A stretch of DNA of 46,789 nt from Herbinix sp. (GTDB taxonomy: Bacteria; Bacillota; Clostridia; Lachnospirales; Lachnospiraceae): positions 1 through 46,789 of the forward strand of contig JAQZBN010000038.1 in assembly GCA_029238935.1 (NCBI GenBank), given 5' to 3'. The notes below the pieces were generated by a model. The model saw only the letters and a program-made list of their open reading frames with translations. It did not search any database and was not told where the DNA came from. Position 1 is the first letter of the stretch. Each line of letters opens with the position of its first letter. The translations under genes and the position numbers were made by a program. Below are positions 44,325 to 46,789 of the stretch, piece after piece.

Positions 44325-45224
44325 TCACGCTTTCCAGATTAATTCAATTGTAAATAAATCACCTTCCAGATATGCTCGAATACTACCTTTCATCTTCTCC
44401 GTCAATAATTTAGAAATCGTAAGTCCCAACCCAGTATTCTGATTATTACGAGTAAGATCACCGGTATAAAAACGGTCAAAGATAAGTTTAAGATTCTCCT
44501 CCCTCATTTGATTTTTATCATTCTGAAATAGAAGGATGCATTCTTCTTCCTTACGAATTTGTTTTACGATAAAGGTATGTGAAGCATACTTTAATGCATT
44601 TTGTATGATATTATTTAAAATTCGGTTAAATTGTATTTGATCTGCTATAATAAAACAAGGCTTTTCTTCTAATATAATCTCTACATGTATTTGTTTTTTT
44701 TCAAACTCATGATAATAGGCAACGATTACATCGCTTAACGAATCTTGAACCATGATGGAGGTTAAATCAATTGGATAGTTTTCACCTTCCATTCTCGATA
44801 GTTCGTAAAAATCATGAATAAATCCCTGTAATACTCTTGCTCTCTTTTTAATTATTTTTAGATATTCATCCCTCTCCATACTTGTGGTCTGTACATCTTC
44901 AATCAAATCCACGTAGCCGATAATCGAGGTGAGCGGAGTTCGCAAATCATGGGATATATTCTCAATTTCAGATCGAATTTGCGTTTCTCTTTTCATATAA
45001 ATGATCCGTTCTTGCTGCCTGTTCTGATAGAGCTCATTGATCTTGCAAAATAACTGCTCCAACTCCCTACTCACAATTATACCTTTTAACTGCCGATTTT
45101 GTTCTGGCTTCTGCTCAATCTCAATCATTTGTTTGACTGCGGACTTAATGGATCTCTGAAGATAGCAATATCGTGCAGTAAGTATAATACATATGCAAGA
45201 TAATCCAATTACTATATAAATCAT
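44325..45224 (-). CDS. Sensor histidine kinase
   Basis: About 299 residues with a single N-terminal membrane helix and almost no outer domain, then HisKA (ISHDLRTPLTSIIGYVDLIE, phosphorylated His ~92) and a HATPase_c domain (NRILNNIIQNALKYA as N-box, IFDRFYTGD as F-box, NTGLGLTISKLL as G2). The G1 box is weak (QNDKNQM). It looks like an intramembrane-sensing kinase of the type linked to antibiotic-export ABC systems. It lies directly after the ABC permease. Its response regulator is not in the window. A GTG start at 45230 has GGAGG only 4 nt away; the ATG at 45224 has it 10 nt away, and I prefer the latter. Confidence 0.85.
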   Translation of the reverse strand: MIYIVIGLSCICIILTARYCYLQRSIKSAVKQMIEIEQKPEQNRQLKGIIVSRELEQLFCKINELYQNRQQERIIYMKRETQIRSEIENISHDLRTPLTSIIGYVDLIEDVQTTSMERDEYLKIIKKRARVLQGFIHDFYELSRMEGENYPIDLTSIMVQDSLSDVIVAYYHEFEKKQIHVEIILEEKPCFIIADQIQFNRILNNIIQNALKYASHTFIVKQIRKEEECILLFQNDKNQMREENLKLIFDRFYTGDLTRNNQNTGLGLTISKLLTEKMKGSIRAYLEGDLFTIELIWKA

Positions 45225-45243
45225 ACCCACTGCACCTCCAATA

Positions 45244-46023
45244 TTATTTAATCTCTTTTTTATTAAATAGAACTAATCCAAGTACTACAAATATTAGCAT
45301 CTCTAAGATACCGATGAACCAATAAGCGGAATAACTCACATTATTTCCCCATATCACATTGATGGTATCTTGATCTAAGCTGATATTTACATTTTTTATC
45401 ATGATCAAGGGCATAACTTGAGTTATCTTATTAAATAATTCGAAACGCATTCCCAGTAAATTCGTCACGATTGGAATAACTAGCATAATACAACAAGCAG
45501 TTGAAATGGCACTACTAGAACTCTCCATGGTAAACGCAAAACAATTGGTCACTGCCAGCGCAAATAAAAATAGCGGAATACAGGCCAATGACGAACGGAG
45601 TAAAAGCTCCAATTCACCAACTGCGGAATGCTCTAGCAACAGGTAACTACTTAGAATGTGACTGCCCATGATGAGAGAAAATGCGATCACTGCAAATGTA
45701 ACTTGTACCAATAATTTACCAAAATAGATGGTTACCCTGGATATGCCGTATGATACTGTATTTTTCATGGTATGGTTGCTATGCTCATTACCAAAAACCA
45801 TATTCGCTACTAAAATACATAAGAAAAAAACCATCAAATAATTTGAATAAAAGTTACCAAAGGCAAAGGCCGTATTGGCATAAGGGAATTTACTATCTGA
45901 ATGCTTTACAGCTGCTAAAACAATATTCGAACTTAATAATAAAACGGAACAAATAACAACAAATAAATAACTCCATTTATAATGTAACAAACGATAAAAT
46001 TCACTTTTTATATATCTACTCAT
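45244..46023 (-). CDS. ABC-2 type permease (lantibiotic/bacitracin-immunity-like)
   Basis: 259 residues with about six membrane segments: ~18-38, ~55-78, ~100-125, ~140-165, ~170-195 and ~230-252. It has the layout of BcrB/NosY-type permeases that pair with a separate ATPase. The ATG overlaps the end of the ATPase frame by 8 bases, so they were once a coupled pair. Likely substrates are cell-envelope antibiotics or peptides. With its ATPase gene truncated, it may now be without a partner. Confidence 0.8.
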   Translation of the reverse strand: MSRYIKSEFYRLLHYKWSYLFVVICSVLLLSSNIVLAAVKHSDSKFPYANTAFAFGNFYSNYLMVFFLCILVANMVFGNEHSNHTMKNTVSYGISRVTIYFGKLLVQVTFAVIAFSLIMGSHILSSYLLLEHSAVGELELLLRSSLACIPLFLFALAVTNCFAFTMESSSSAISTACCIMLVIPIVTNLLGMRFELFNKITQVMPLIMIKNVNISLDQDTINVIWGNNVSYSAYWFIGILEMLIFVVLGLVLFNKKEIK

Positions 46024-46703
46024 GGTTTTCTCCTCCTACCAATTGAATAAAATAGTGTTCTAAGTTGATCTCTTTTAATGCTATGGAATTTAAATTAATT
46101 CCATTTTTGATCGCCAATTCACTAATTTTAGCCGGTTGATCCAAATACTCATATAAATGGATCATATAATCCGGAGTCACTTTGTAGGCAGTACAACCTA
46201 ATTTCTTTTCAAGTAATGCTGACATTTGTTCCACTTTATCAACCTTTATTTCCATGTATTTATTACATTCTTTCGATAGTTCATCATTGGATAATTGTTT
46301 TATCATTCTACCGTTATGAATGAATCCGTAATAAGTAACTAAATTCGATAACTCAGATAGAATATGACTGGATATTAAAATGGTAATATTTTTCTCCTGG
46401 TTTAGCTTTAATAATAGGTTTCTTATTTCTACTATACCAAAAGGATCTAATCCGTTAATAGGTTCATCCAATAATAATATTTCGGGTTGATTTAGCATCG
46501 CCAAAGCAAGGCCTAATCTCTGTTTCATTCCCAAAGAAAAACTTTTATATTTTTTATTGCCGGTATCCGCAAGTCCCACTTCTTTGAGCGCTTGCTTCAC
46601 ACATTGTTTTCCTGGAATTCCTCTTTGAATACGGTAATACTCCAGATTTTGCTCTGCTGTCATATAAGAATAAAAACTGGGTGTTTCTATGTGAACTGCT
46701 TCC
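46016..46703 (-). pseudogene. ABC transporter ATPase, N-terminus lost
   Basis: The C-terminal two-thirds of a BcrA-type ATPase: HIETPSFYSYMTAEQNLEYY at the Q-loop side, signature SLGMKQR, Walker B EILLLDEPINGLDP and switch ISSHILSEL. The Walker A region and about 80 residues are missing. In frame, the coding sequence runs back to about 46700 (EAVHIETP) and is then cut by a TGA next to the GTCAAGTAGACA motif. An ATG at 46663 exists but without Walker A the product cannot bind ATP. I read this as a gene broken by insertion or deletion at its 5' end. Confidence 0.75.
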
Positions 46704-46789
46704 CGTCAAGTAGACAATCAAAAAAATATAAATTTTTCCTGCCAGTAGGTATGAACCTGCTGGCAGTTTTTATGCCGCTTGTAAATATA
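46704..46789. mobile_element. Possible end of an insertion sequence at the window edge
   Basis: Just where the ATPase frame breaks, GTCAAGTAGACA (46705-46716) resembles terminal repeats of IS3-type elements, in my recollection. It is followed by a 12-bp hairpin CTGCCAGTAGGT/ACCTGCTGGCAG (46739-46766, one T-G pair) with TTTTT on the plus strand. Such hairpins often guard a transposase gene against outside transcription. The element would extend beyond the window. The orientation of the repeat is not settled. Confidence 0.4.

Overview
This 46.8-kb window is AT-rich chromosomal DNA of a Gram-positive Clostridia, most likely a Lachnospiraceae relative of the Clostridium phytofermentans type. The grounds are strong AGGAGG-type ribosome-binding sites, TTGACA/TATAAT promoters with 17-bp spacers, a T-box leader, many hairpin-plus-T-run terminators, and the family content. 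This placement is inferred; no rRNA, tRNA or CRISPR array was found.

Left part (1-13.1 kb): a drug/metabolite exporter (DMT family), a DUF4153-like membrane protein, a uracil-type NCS2 permease, a complete IS66-family element with 23-bp terminal inverted repeats and an 8-bp target duplication, a repeat-rich gap, a membrane-anchored serine hydrolase-like protein, an AzgA-type purine permease, and an elongation factor G paralogue with an altered G4 motif. A possibly structured leader lies before the last gene. The repeat-rich gap holds four 42-bp tandem repeats and a possibly structured non-coding RNA.

Centre (13.4-31.6 kb): an aroF-tyrA-aroA operon for tyrosine/chorismate synthesis behind a consensus promoter; a YcaQ/AlkX-like winged-helix protein; a Cache-domain chemoreceptor; and a five-gene minus-strand operon. 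That operon holds a MerR-like regulator, two bactofilin-like proteins (YhbD/YhbE/YhbF type) and two ABC exporter half-transporters. Its promoter carries two copies of a palindromic operator, one filling the -35/-10 spacer. Next come a 2H phosphoesterase, a HTH/zinc/methyltransferase fusion, and tyrS with a tyrosine-specifying T-box.

Right part (31.9-46.8 kb): a heterodimeric multidrug-type ABC exporter with one degenerate ATP site, an APH-like kinase, a 1421-residue activase/dehydratase fusion of the 2-hydroxyacyl-CoA dehydratase type, a small thioredoxin paired with a HTH-Uma2 fusion, a zinc-ribbon membrane protein, a shikimate kinase-like protein lacking the usual substrate arginine, a 43-residue lysine-rich protein, and an ABC transporter/histidine kinase group. 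The ATPase gene of that group is truncated at the right edge, next to what looks like the end of another mobile element.

The strongest candidates for something new are the bactofilin-ABC exporter operon and its operator layout (20986-27398), the two candidate structured RNAs (7483-7623 and 13164-13311), the HTH/zinc/methyltransferase gene flanked by short direct repeats (28170-29525), and the HTH-Uma2 and activase fusions.
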